Assembly: GCA_024291935.2 (NCBI GenBank)
Contig: CM044306.1
Span: forward strand, 23,023,501-23,087,500
Direction of reading: 5' to 3'
Length of the DNA: 64,000 bases
DNA from: Okapia johnstoni
Lineage: Eukaryota > Chordata > Mammalia > Artiodactyla > Giraffidae
Shown here: positions 33,459 to 43,124 of the stretch, piece by piece
Layout of the letters: each line of letters begins with the position of its first letter
Position numbering within the stretch: the stretch's first letter is position 1
Program-made: the position numbers and the translations under genes
The notes under the pieces: generated by a model
Database searches by the model: none
Told to the model about the DNA's origin: nothing
The model's input: only the letters and a program-made list of their open reading frames with translations

Positions 33459-36400
33459 CTAGGCGACCTTCTCAAGTTTAGCTGCAGTCGGGGTAAGGAG
33501 GATGATTTTGCATGGTCCCTGCCACTGTGGGGTTAGGTCACCCTGGGGATTATCAGACAGGTAGACCATGTCCCCAATTTGTAAAGGGGGCAAGGGGGCT
33601 TGGGGGTCAGGGGTGGGCAAGTTGTTGTTGACGTATTTCCAGAGGGCATTGCAGAGTTCCATCAGCAGAGGGGAGTGTAGGAAGCTTAGTATGGAAGGGG
33701 GTTCAGGGAGAGTCCAGGAGGGAGCATGGGCCTTCAGCACATCACCTCAAAGGGGCTCAGCCCCAGGGGCTTTCTGGGCAAAGCCCGTACTTTGAGAACA
33801 ATCAGCAATAGTTTAGTCCAATCCAGATGTACCTCAAGGGATAGTTTGGTAAGAGTTTCTCTGATTATTCATTTCATCCTTTCTACCTTTCCTGAGGACT
33901 GGGGATGATGTGGAACGTGAAATTTCCAGGGTATCTGTATGAATTGGACAAGTTGTTGGGTGACCTTGGACATAAATTCTGGGCCATTATCAGGCTGTAG
34001 GGATAAAGGTAGGCCAAACCTGGGGATAATTTCTGTGAGGAGGATTTGGGCCACAGTGTGGGCTCTTTTGTTTGTGGTAGGAAATGCTTCTACTCATTTC
34101 GAAAAGGTGTCCACAAGGACCAGGAGGTATCTGACTCTCCGAACTGGGGGCATGAGTAAAGTCTGTCTGCCAATCCTGTGCTGGGAGGCTGCCTTGCTTT
34201 TGATGGGTTGGAAAGGATGTAGGTTTAAGGTTGGAATTGGGATTAGTACATCGACAAGTCTGACAGAAGCAGGTAAGGTTATCTAAATATTGTTGGTCAG
34301 CAGTTGATATGGGGAAGTGGTTACAGAGGAACTGTTGGACTGTCTTGGACGAGGGATGAAAGAGTGAGTGTAGATAAGAGGATTTCTCTGATGGTGGGAG
34401 GGTCGGATGGAGTCAGGGCTAACATGACTGGAGGGAGGGATGGGACAGGGCTATCTCCTTTGCCTTCTGGTCTGCGGCATTGTTGTAGGCTGATATGAGA
34501 CTTCCCTTTTGATGTCCCCTACAGCGGAGGATGGCGGCTTTGTTTGGCAAGAGTGCTGCCTCTAGCAGTTTGTGGATCAGGTCTGAATTAATAATGGGGG
34601 ATCCCTTTTGGGTTAGGAAACCTCTTTCTCTCCATATTAGGATATTTGAGTGAAGTATGTTATAGGCATATTTGGAGTCTGTTAACCCTTAGATTTTTAG
34701 CCAGAGTCAAAGCTCTGGTGAGAGCTATCAGTTCTGCCTGTTGGGAGGTGGTGTGAGGTGGCAGAGGTGAAGCTTCAATTGTCTGGGTCCCGTGACTGTG
34801 ACGAAGGTCCCCCAGATGATAGCATATCCTGCCGTGAAGGGTGGGGAATTTTGAAAGCTGCCATCAATGAACCAGTGTGGGGTGTCTGGGTCTAGGATGG
34901 GCTGATCTGTTAAATGTTGGAAGGGGTTTTGGGTAAGATCTACTGTTAGGCTGCAGCTATGTAGGAGGGGGTCTGTTGTAGAGGATGTGGGTAATAAGCT
35001 GGTGGGGTTAAGGGGAGAGCAGGGGGAGAACGAGAGCTGAGGGTTGAGGAGAAAGGCATGTAGGACCTGTACCCTGGAAGGGGGAAGGGAGAGGAAAGCC
35101 TGATGTGATAGTAAGTCTTGGAAGGTGTGTGAACAGACTGTTAAAGGGGCATGCCTAGAGAGTTTATTTGCTTCAGGTACAAGGGCTGTGATAGCAGCCA
35201 TGGCCTGTATACAGGGAGGCCACCCCTTGGTCACCGTGTCAAGCTGTTTTGTTTTGATAGATAGGCTGTGGGAGCCCAGGTGTCTCCAGCACGCTGACAT
35301 AGAAGTCCCAGGGCCTGTCCTTGGTTGGAATGGGCAAAGAGAAAGAATGGTCTGGTGTGATCTGGAAGGTGGAGAGTTAGCACTCAGAGGAGGCTCTTGG
35401 TGAGCTGGCGAATAGGATTGGCCAGCAAGGAGGGGTTAAAGAGGGGCTCATCCAGCCATCCTTTAGTTGCCTCATAGAGCAGCTTTGCAATGAGGGAGAA
35501 GTTAGGGATCCAGATACGGAAAAAGTTTAGGAGGCCGAGGATAGACAGGAGTTCCCTTTTTGTTTTTGGAAGCGGACAGTTAATAAAGGCCTGGATTCTA
35601 TCGGGGGAATAGTTCTTTGTTAGTGGGATATGGAGAGCCCCAGGTAGGTGACGTTGGTCTGTACTACTTGGGCCTTGGATCGGGACACCTGATAACCCCA
35701 GGATCCCTGGGCCCCAAGGAGTTTGGCAGTATGTTGGAGGCAGAGTTTTTGGGTTGGGCTACAAAGGAGGAGGTCATCTACGTATTGCAAGAGATGACTC
35801 AGGGCTAGGTCGCGTGTCTGTAGGTCCTTTTGTAAAGACTGTCCAAAAAAGTGGGGGCTGTCTCTGAACCCCTGGGGGAGAACTGTCCATGTTAGTTGGT
35901 GGGAAACATGAGTCTCGGGGTCTTGCCAGGTGAAGGCAAAAAGGGGTTGGGAGAGGGGGTGGAGAGGGATGGTGAAAAAAGCGTCTTTGAGATCTAATAC
36001 CGTGAAGTGAGTTGCAGTCGGGGATATGGCAGACAGAAGGGTGTAAGGGTTAGGGACTACTGGGAATGTCGGCGTGACAGCCTCATTGATTTTTCGCAGA
36101 TCCTGGACGAGATGGTCTATGATAGGCTTAAGTCCCTTGTGGGCCTCCAGGGTGAGAGAGTACTATTGTTGGGTGATTATAGTTGAGGGGTCTTTTAGGG
36201 TAATGTGGACTGGGGGATGATGTTTGGCTATCAGTGGGTGATCAGTGTCCCAGACTTGGGGGACTAAGGTGGGTAGATCCAAGGGAAGGTCAGGGGTGAG
36301 GGATAGGGACAGTCCAGGTGCCATCTGCATCCAGAATATAGAGACTGTATCGGGGGGGGGGTATGGTAATAAAGACCCCCAATTTGGGTAACAAATCTCT

Positions 36401-36605
36401 CCCTAGGAGTGCCATCAGGCACTGAGGCATTATGAGGAGTGAGTGTATGAGGGTCGATTTTCCAAATTGACAGAGTAATGGAGGGCTGATTTTTGGCCTT
36501 AAGGGAACTCCAGAGACCCCCTTAATTGTAAGTTCTGAGTCTTGAGTTGGGCCAGAGTAGGAAGTTAAATTAAGAGAGAAAAAGCGGCTCCAGTGTCTAC
36601 TCTAA
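33459..36605 (-). pseudogene. pol pseudogene (protease, reverse transcriptase, RNase H, integrase)
   Basis: Remnant of the viral polyprotein that makes and integrates proviral DNA. Visible in order: a protease active-site motif VDTGA near 36600-36580; reverse transcriptase with LPQGF near 35880 and the catalytic YVDD near 35785-35774; RNase H with an FIDGS-type acidic site (frame 35300-34728); the integrase catalytic core with its PDNGPEF aspartate and downstream glutamate (frame 34054-33869); and an integrase C-terminal, SH3-like part (33740-33459). The frames are not continuous: many stops and shifts separate them, and a poly(G) run at 36351-36360 lies between protease and polymerase. It is non-functional. 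Gammaretroviral type is inferred from the motif style. Confidence 0.88.
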
Positions 36606-36619
36606 AGGAGGTCTTTTCC

Positions 36620-38318
36620 CCAGCCTCTACCCCGTCTACCCTAAGTTCCAAGCTTGTGTCCAGGACATGGGCCGGGGGCCTGGAACCCGGGTCCCGTCAT
36701 TGGAACAACTCTCGTAGGGTTGGGCTGGGGTTCCAGGGAGAAGTGGGGATCTCTCCAGGGATGCCAGAGCGTCCCTGGGGACAGTCCACTCTCCAAATCT
36801 GGGAGGTGGGGACCTCCCCAGGGATGCCAGGGCCTCCCCAGGGACAGTCCATCTTCCAGTGTCCCTATTGGCCACAGGTTGGGCATGCTTTTGTGGGCGG
36901 CCGGGGTTTGGGCATGCCTTTGCCCAGTGTCCTGACTGGTTGCATCAGAAGCAGGGCCTGGGGGGGGGGGGTGGGTCTTAAGCCCCAGTCTGGGATGACT
37001 TGGGCCGGGCTGAACTCTTCCCTTAATTGCTGCCGCCAAAAGCTTTTCTCTCGCGGTCTTTTTCTCTCTTAGCCTCCTCCTCTCTATTATTGAAGGCTAC
37101 TTCTAGAAGGTCTCTTTGGGGGGTCTCAGGGCTCTTCTCTAGTTGTAGAAGCTTGCGTCTGATGTCAGGGGCGGACTGGCAGATGAATTGAACATGAAGT
37201 TAGAGTAACTCAGCAGGGGTGGTGATATCTAGGTTGGTATACTTCTGGACTGCCTCTGTGAGGCATGCCAAGAATAAGGCTGGATTTTTGTCCGCCCCTT
37301 GGGTGATTTCCCTGACTTTATCATAACTGACATGGATATGAGTATTTTTCTGCATTCCTTCTAGAAGGCAGGTAATCATATGATTGAGTCTCCTGATACC
37401 TGGGTCACTGGGCTGGTACGTCCAGCGGGGATCTAATTGAGGCACTGCCTCATCAGCAATTGGGCTAGCCAGGTCTTGGTTATGTAAGTGATTCGGCATG
37501 GGCTTTCGCTGCTTGCCAGATATGGTCTATTTCATCTGGGGTGAGAGTGGCATTTAGGATATAATATACGTCACTCCAAGTGAGGTTATAGGTCTGGAAG
37601 AGTCTCAGGAATTCTTTTCTGTATCTGGTAGGATTTTCAGAAAATGATCCTAACTTTTCTTCTATCTGGCTCATGTCTGACAATGAAAATGGCACGTGGA
37701 CTCGGGTGGGGCCCTCTGGTCCTGCCACCTCTCTCAGGGGAAATGTGTTGGGTACGTGACGGTGTGGCGGGGGAGATGGGTAGGGGGAGGGTGAGTCGGG
37801 GAGATGGGGTAGCGGGGTTGAGGGAGAGTCAGGAGAGGTTTCAAAGTCAGTAGGTGAGTTGGATGAGGGGGAAGGAGAGGGTCGGCAGTGTGGCTGATAG
37901 GGAGAGGGCTTGTCCATGGGGTCAAACTCTGGGGGTGCAGAAGGTCGCGATCGGGCACTTAGTTGAAGAAGAAGAGCCCTTTTGTTTGGGAGGCAAGGTG
38001 CATAGAAGGACCTCGTGGGTGCACCAGGCCTTGCATAGGAAGGGCTTGCTCCGAAGGGCCCAAAAGGCTTTGGGCATATGGGACCTCTGACCACTTGCCA
38101 TTTTGTTTAAGGAAGTCGGTGAGATTTTGAAGAATGTTAAAGTCAAATGTGCCAAATTCAGGCCAGCGGTCTTGACTGTCCAATTGGTATTAAGGCCAGA
38201 TCTGTATACAGAGTCGTTTTAAGCGGTTAGCTTTGAGTTCAGGGAGTAAGAGTGGTTTGAGATTTTTGAGAACACAGGCCAGAAGGGACTCTTTTGGGAC
38301 AGATTGGCCAGACCCCAT
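36620..38318 (-). pseudogene. gag pseudogene (matrix, proline-rich p12-like, capsid, nucleocapsid)
   Basis: Remnant of the structural polyprotein. It starts at an ATG at 38318 followed by GSGQS, fitting an N-myristoylated matrix. An in-frame stop lies near 38187. A proline/serine-rich p12-like region and the capsid N-terminal part follow (38094-37480), then a capsid C-terminal frame (37499-37200) in another register. The nucleocapsid has two CX2CX4HX4C zinc knuckles (about 36958-36916 and 36877-36836), each interrupted by an in-frame stop (TGA, TAG). An imperfect 65-bp tandem duplication (36739-36853) lies at the gag-pol boundary. Broken in several places and inactive. Confidence 0.85.
36739..36853. 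repeat. Imperfect tandem duplication inside gag/pol junction
   Basis: Two adjacent units share 'CCAGGGATGCCAG' and 'GGGACAGTCCA' in the same order, offset about 65 bp, at 36739-36795 and 36804-36853. Confidence 0.7.
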
Positions 38319-38798
38319 AATTTAAAGGCAAGCAGAGGCTCCTATTGGGAGTCGTCACCCATAGTCACAATAGGAGTTATGAGAAGAGAGCTCTGTGTCG
38401 AGATGGAGCATCCCCCACCATCGCTTACAGAGTGGCCTTAGGCTGGGGGTCCCTGGGACCTGGAGAGGACTGGGTTCTAGGGCACCTCTAGAACACCATC
38501 CGGATCTTACTTTAATCTAGGGGCAAGCTTGAGTGGAGTGTTGCACGTAGAGCGGTGGAATGGCAAGAGTTCCCTATTCCAGAGGTCGTCAGAGAGAGAA
38601 AGTGAGAAAAAGGGATAGAGCCGGAAGCCTGCACCAATAAAGCCTTAGGACAAGGCTTGCACCGCTCACAAAGGCACTAGGCATCCCCGAAGGGAACTTA
38701 TGAGCCCTGGCAGAAAGTGAATTCGGCAGGTATTCACGTTCCCAGATTCCGGGAAAAGGGAAAACAATGAGAGGGAGAGTGAGAGAGAGACAGAGAGA

Positions 38799-38800
<2 letters not shown>

Positions 38801-38839
<39 letters not shown>
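38801..38839. repeat. (CA)n microsatellite in the proviral leader
   Basis: About 19 CA units preceded by GA-rich sequence (38770-38800). It lies 15 bp from the 5' LTR, where the primer-binding site should be. Confidence 0.92.
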
Positions 38840-38842
<3 letters not shown>

Positions 38843-38853
38843 TGCACCAAGAA
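38840..38853 (-). other. Remnant of primer-binding site region
   Basis: The first bases after the 5' LTR on the minus strand read TTCTTGGTGCACTC. TGGTGCA fits the complement of a tRNA 3' end of UGCACCA type (tRNA-Gly is one candidate). The rest of a normal 18-base site is replaced by the microsatellite, so the primer tRNA is uncertain. Confidence 0.35.
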
Positions 38854-39266
38854 TGTAAGGTATAGTGCCGGCTGAGGCAGAAAAGGAGAGATGATCTCAA
38901 CGGAGGTAGGTTACCTTTATTCAGGCAAGGAGGTGTAACAGTCAGCCTAACGACCAGGCTGAACACAACAGGCATCAGGGAGGCTTCATATTTAAAGGGA
39001 GGTTTGTGGAAGCGGTAAGGGAAACATTAGTCAGGTGGGACGTTTTGGGTAATCTTTGGTTGAGATGGCATTTGTAGTTGAACAGGGGGTGGGAGGTTTC
39101 TGGGCAGGGGGTGATAAGTCCCAGGGCACCTCTAGAACACCAGATGCAAGTGGCCCGGAGCATCAGGGTGGGACTTAAAGTTTGGTTTTGTTTTTCTGGA
39201 AGTTAGATGATTCAGCAAGGGCCTTTGAGACTGTTGTTTTCTTTTCTAGGCCCAAGGACTCCTTCA
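38854..39266 (-). mobile_element. 5' LTR of the provirus
   Basis: 413 bp, TG...CA, colinear with the 3' LTR. Minus-strand AATAAA at 38921-38916 and a TATA-like TTTAAATA near 38998-38988. It holds an extra tract at 39123-39142 absent from the 3' LTR. Transcription from it would run away from SP2. Confidence 0.9.
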
Positions 39267-39271
39267 GATGC
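39267..39271. repeat. Proviral target-site duplication, right copy
   Basis: GATGC directly after the LTR terminus; matches 30895-30899. Confidence 0.85.
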
Positions 39272-41120
39272 AGTCATTCAGTCAGTCAACAAGCATGTAC
39301 CACGTACCTACTATATATCAAGCAATGTGCTGGGGTGGAAGGTGCTGTGGTGGACAAGACAAATATGGGGACTTGAGGGGTGAAGAACAGGTTAACTTTA
39401 CAAATTAGAAATGGGGAGAAAGTGACAACTTAGAGCAGGAAGAGGCCGAAAGTGGTTGGAAACAAGGCAGGTATCACCGAAGAAGCTATGTCCAAACACA
39501 CCCATGGAAGAGATCCTTCTCCTGGTTGATGCTGAGACCTGCAGCTGGAACCACCTGTCCACCCTGGCTCCACAGAGATCAAAGCAGGTAGGATGGGCAG
39601 GGGAGAAAGTCAGGAAGAGGAGGGACAGGAATGGGTAGAAGTGGAGGTTATAGACTATTCACAGTGGTTTACCTGAGGACCCCCACCAGAAAACACCTTT
39701 GGGCTGACAAGCAGTTCTCTAATTTGGCTGTCTGTTGGAATAATCTGAGGAACTGAATACACACACCAGGGTTGCACCCCCAGAGATACTAATTTTCTTG
39801 GCCATGGTTTAGAGTTTATTAAACAATCTCTAGCAAATCTAAAGAGCAGCCAGGGGAAAGCAGGCATTAGGAGCTAGCAACCTTGCCTGTCCTCTCTGTA
39901 GAGTCTGGGGGCCATCTGCGGGAAGCGATCTGTGGGAAGAGAAACTGTGTGATGGCTTTAGTGTGTTGTAAGTGAGGCTCAAAGACTCCAAGGGTCCTGA
40001 CAAAAGTACAAGGGGGTCCTGTCCTTAGCAGGTGCCCCCTTCCTCAGCTGCACCTCTGGTGGAAACAAGAAACACGGTGGTCTTTAAAGGGAAGAACCAT
40101 TTAAACTACTCACAACTGCTGCCAAATTCTTGTTTTTGCACCCTGCCCCCTACCCACACATGCAAATCCCTCCCGCGTCTGCTGGCTTCATGACGGAGCT
40201 TCTGGGGTGGAAGAAGCACAGCTGCCCCAGCTTTCATCTCACAAGAGGTCTGGCAGCAGCCCAGCAGGAAATTCAACCCCACCTTGCCCCTCAAATCCCT
40301 GCACCCTAAAATAGCTGACTCATGGAACCCGGGTGGAGTCCTTGGCTCAACAGTGAAGCAATCTTACCTTGAATAATGGCATGGGAACAGAATGTACAGT
40401 CTACATAAACAAGTCCTATGTAGATGTAATTGTATGCAAATATTCATTCTTTAGTTCAGCATACATTTCCTGCCAGTCTTCTAGTACTGGCCTCAAAGCT
40501 TCCACTGCAGCTCACAGTCTAGGAGAGAAGTCAGAAGAATGAAAGGGGGTAATGCAGTGTGAGAGAGTGAAGGAAGCCCTTTGCCTGTGCCAAGAACAGC
40601 CTAGAGAAGGAAAAGGATCCGGCTTAGCAGGAGATCAAACTTTGAGCAGGTTCTTGAAGAATGCATAGGAGTTTACCAGGAAAAAGGAAGGAAAAAGTAA
40701 GACAGGAAACAGATGAGTATGTGTTTAGAAACTGTGGAACCTTTTCTTGAGGCAAAAAGGTAGGATTATGGAAAGAGAATAGGATGGCAGAGGCAGATGA
40801 AACATGAAAGGTACACAAAGAGTGTGAAGGCCATTGTTTGCCTAGAAAGGAGTATGGACTTTTTATCTAGAAGAGCGAAGGGAGCCAATGAAGGATCTTA
40901 ACTGAAAAAGTGAATTCTTTTGAAGTCCTATTTTTTTCAAAGGGGTAGTCTGGAAGAGACTAGTAACAATTATTCAACAATTACAATACACTGGGCATTC
41001 TGCTCTGTATTTTATTACATCAACCCTTCATGATAATGTTATTCAAACTGCCAGTCATGATCAAGAAAAGAAAGTTAGGGAAGGAATAAAATAGGAGGTT
41101 GGGATTAACATATACACACA
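39272..41120. other. Intergenic, ancient repeat debris
   Basis: Contains L2/MIR-like text at 39272-39345 ('GTCAACAAGCATGTACCACG') and, at about 40540-40980, diverged text of the same old interspersed repeat seen in SP2 intron 1 ('GGTTCTTGAAGAATGCATAG', 'GGGAGCCAATGAAGGATCTT'). No gene. Confidence 0.5.
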
Positions 41121-41330
41121 GGCCTTCCCTGGTGGCTCAGGTAATGAATTTGCCTGCAATGCAGGAGACCTGGGTATGATCCCTGGGTTGGGAAGATCAC
41201 CTGGAGAAGGGAATGGTTACCCACTCCAGTATTCTTGCCTGGAGAATTCCATGGACAGAGGAGCCCCCACTGGCTACAGTCCATAGGGTCACAAAGAACT
41301 GAACACAACTCAGCAACTAACACTTTCACT
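41121..41330 (+). repeat. Bov-tA SINE
   Basis: Opens 'GGCCTTCCCTGGTGGCTCAG', includes 'ACTCCAGTATTCTTGCCTGG' and ends 'CAGCAACTAACACTTTCAC'. Confidence 0.95.
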
Positions 41331-41345
41331 ACTATATATAAAATA

Positions 41346-41556
41346 ACAGCTTCCCTGGTGGTGCAGTGGTAAAGAATCCACCTGCCAATGCAGTAGATGT
41401 GGGTTTGATCCCTGGTTTGAGAAGATCTCATGGAGAAGGAAATGGCAACCCACTCCAGTATTCTTGCCTGGAGAATCCCACGGACAGAGAAGCCTGGCAG
41501 GCTATAGTCAATGGGGTCGCAGAGTCATACACAACTCAGTGACTGAACATGCATGC
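41346..41556 (+). repeat. Bov-tA SINE with 12-bp TSD
   Basis: A second full copy 16 bp after the first. It is flanked by the perfect repeat ATATATAAAATA (41334-41345 and 41557-41568) and is inserted at the edge of an L1 3' UTR remnant. Confidence 0.95.
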
Positions 41557-41655
41557 ATATATAAAATAGATAACCAATAAGGACCTACTGTATAGCATAG
41601 GGAACTATACTCAGCATTTTGTAGTAACCTATGAGGGAAAAGAATCTGAAAAGGA

Positions 41656-41693
<38 letters not shown>

Positions 41694-41779
41694 TATATCT
41701 GAATCACTGTGTTATACACTTGAAACTAACCCAATACTGTAAATCAACTAGACTTCAGTATCAAAAAAAAAAAAAAAAA
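41557..41779 (+). repeat. L1 LINE 3' end with (AC)n
   Basis: 'GGACCTACTGTATAGCATAG', 'GTTATACACTTGAAACTAAC' and 'CTGTAAATCAACTAGACTTC' are L1 3' UTR text. An AC repeat lies at 41658-41689 and an A tail at about 41762-41779. Confidence 0.82.
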
Positions 41780-41989
41780 GAGGAAGGGAGGGAGGGAAGA
41801 AAGAAAAAGATAGGACAGGACAGAAAACATCAGTGGATCATGGGTAGGAAGGGTAAGTATTGTTTTTGTAAATTTTTATCATACACTCACAGGAGTATAA
41901 GTGTACTGGGTGAGGATGCAAATATATTTCTCACTGTGGGATTATGATTAAAAAAAAAAAAAGGAAAGTCACTGCTCTGAGGTGTAGGT

Positions 41990-42130
41990 GTGAGCAACCT
42001 CATTTCACAGATGAGGACATAAGATGCACGGAGTTTCGGTACCCTGCCTCTCCTGTAAGTAGGCCGTGCGAGTTTCGAACCCCGGCTAGTGTGACACCAG
42101 AGTGGATTCCTTCTCACTAACGCGTTCCAA
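41990..42130 (+). repeat. MIR SINE
   Basis: 'CATTTCACAGATGAGGACAT' followed by 'GTTTCGAACCCCGGCTAGTG'. The latter mimics a tRNA B box because MIR is tRNA-derived; it is not a tRNA gene. Confidence 0.65.
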
Positions 42131-42649
42131 AGTTACACATCTTATAGGGAAGATAAACCTACTCAGGTCGCGCCTGCCAAGTGCTGTGCTCACAGCGCTT
42201 CATTCAAGGAGGTAAGTGGGGGGCAGAGGCCAATTCTGTCCACCAGAGGCGCTCGTTAGAATGCGTATTTCTGGCGTGCGCCGGACACGAGAGCCAGTCC
42301 CAGAATCTTTTAGAAAGCTTCAGGTGATTCTGATGCCCACGTTGGCAGGTTGATGCAATAACCAGGTGAGGATTATGAGGGATTTGAACTGAGACGGTGA
42401 AAATACTTTGAGAGGTGTCACGCGGCCCCAACTCCCGCTATTGTGCCTGCCGCCAATGTGCACTGATAAAGTCGCCTGGAGGCTCATTTCCCTCTTCAGA
42501 AGCGATGAAAGGTAAAAAATTGAATAAAAGACTGGTGGCTTTCAACTCACCAGGCAACGGGTTGAAAGACCGAAAAACAAGACGCCCCTGCCACACCAGG
42601 GCGACGCTGGATTTAGGCTCAAAGTAGATGCTATTTATAGGGCGTTTGT
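42131..42649. other. Upstream flank of the SP2 promoter
   Basis: Unique sequence with scattered CpG. No gene seen. Confidence 0.5.
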
Positions 42650-42916
42650 CGGCCTCACCCTGAGGACTTTTGATTGGCTTTAGGGCAGATCTATCACTCA
42701 TCTTCTGGATTAGAGGTGGGTGGAAGGTCAACCACGACCAATACAAAACCACTCCTTAGCTAAGCCCCTCCCCATCTAGCTTCCTGTTGCTGTCCATCAA
42801 CCACCTGGTAGGTGGGACTTTGCCCCCCTTCAGTTGGCTGGCGAACATGTCGTTCACTCTTCAGTAAGCTTCCGGTTGGTGCCCTCTACCGTCCATCAGT
42901 GACATTTCACAGGTCT

Positions 42917-43044
42917 ATTGGCCAAGCCAACGTCGCTCTAGATGCCTCTCTTTGATTGGCTGATAGTGCTGTCGTTCCCCAATGTACCGAGCTCTTATTG
43001 GTGAACGCTGCCGTCGCTCGGGCGGTGGCGGGCTCCGGGATTGG
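42917..43044 (-). promoter_or_regulatory. Array of four inverted CCAAT boxes
   Basis: ATTGG at 42917-42921, 42955-42959, 42997-43001 and 43040-43044, all in the same orientation, with steps of 38, 42 and 43 bp. A further ATTGG lies at 42673-42677. CCAAT boxes are bound by NF-Y. Confidence 0.65.
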
Positions 43045-43109
43045 CGGGTGCTAGGCGGGCGGTGTCAGGCTCTCGGTGGCGGCGGAGGCGGCGGAGGCCA
43101 GGGAGGAAG

Positions 43110-43118
43110 ATGTCGTAA
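43110..43118 (+). other. Two-codon upstream ORF overlapping the SP2 start
   Basis: ATG TCG TAA at 43110-43118 ends in TAATG, so the last A of its stop is the first A of the SP2 ATG. The upstream ATG has A at -3 (context GGAAGATGT). Confidence 0.7.
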
Positions 43119-43124
43119 TGAGCG
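43118..43124 (+). CDS. SP2: SP2 coding exon 1 (seven coding bases)
   Basis: ATG AGC G, followed by donor GTGGGT at 43125. The 5' UTR precedes it. The codon split G|AT gives Asp3. Confidence 0.9.

Larger units (their letters stand above)
30900..39266 (-). mobile_element. Endogenous retrovirus, class I (gammaretrovirus-like), near full length, defective
   Basis: An 8.4-kb provirus in antisense orientation to SP2. It has two LTRs (5' LTR 38854-39266, 3' LTR 30900-31297), TG...CA ends and a perfect 5-bp TSD GATGC (30895-30899 and 39267-39271). Between them, in minus-strand order, lie leader, gag, protease, reverse transcriptase, RNase H, integrase and env. Capsid style, CX2CX4HX4C knuckles, a YVDD polymerase motif and a CX6CC transmembrane subunit place it with gammaretrovirus-like class I elements. 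Every gene carries stops or frameshifts, so it cannot encode a virus. The LTRs differ at roughly one base in ten by eye, which makes it an old insertion. Cattle BERV subfamily not assigned. Confidence 0.93.

Noticed and set aside
38632..38640. Plus-strand AATAAA in the proviral leader
   Set aside because: Plus strand is antisense to the provirus and no plus-strand transcript is indicated; chance match.
42070..42085. tRNA-like B box (GTTTCGAACCCCGGC)
   Set aside because: Part of a MIR SINE; no full tRNA cloverleaf around it.
1..42650. Search for SP6 exons
   Set aside because: No Sp-type zinc-finger or Buttonhead-box coding sequence is present left of SP2; SP6 must lie outside the window.
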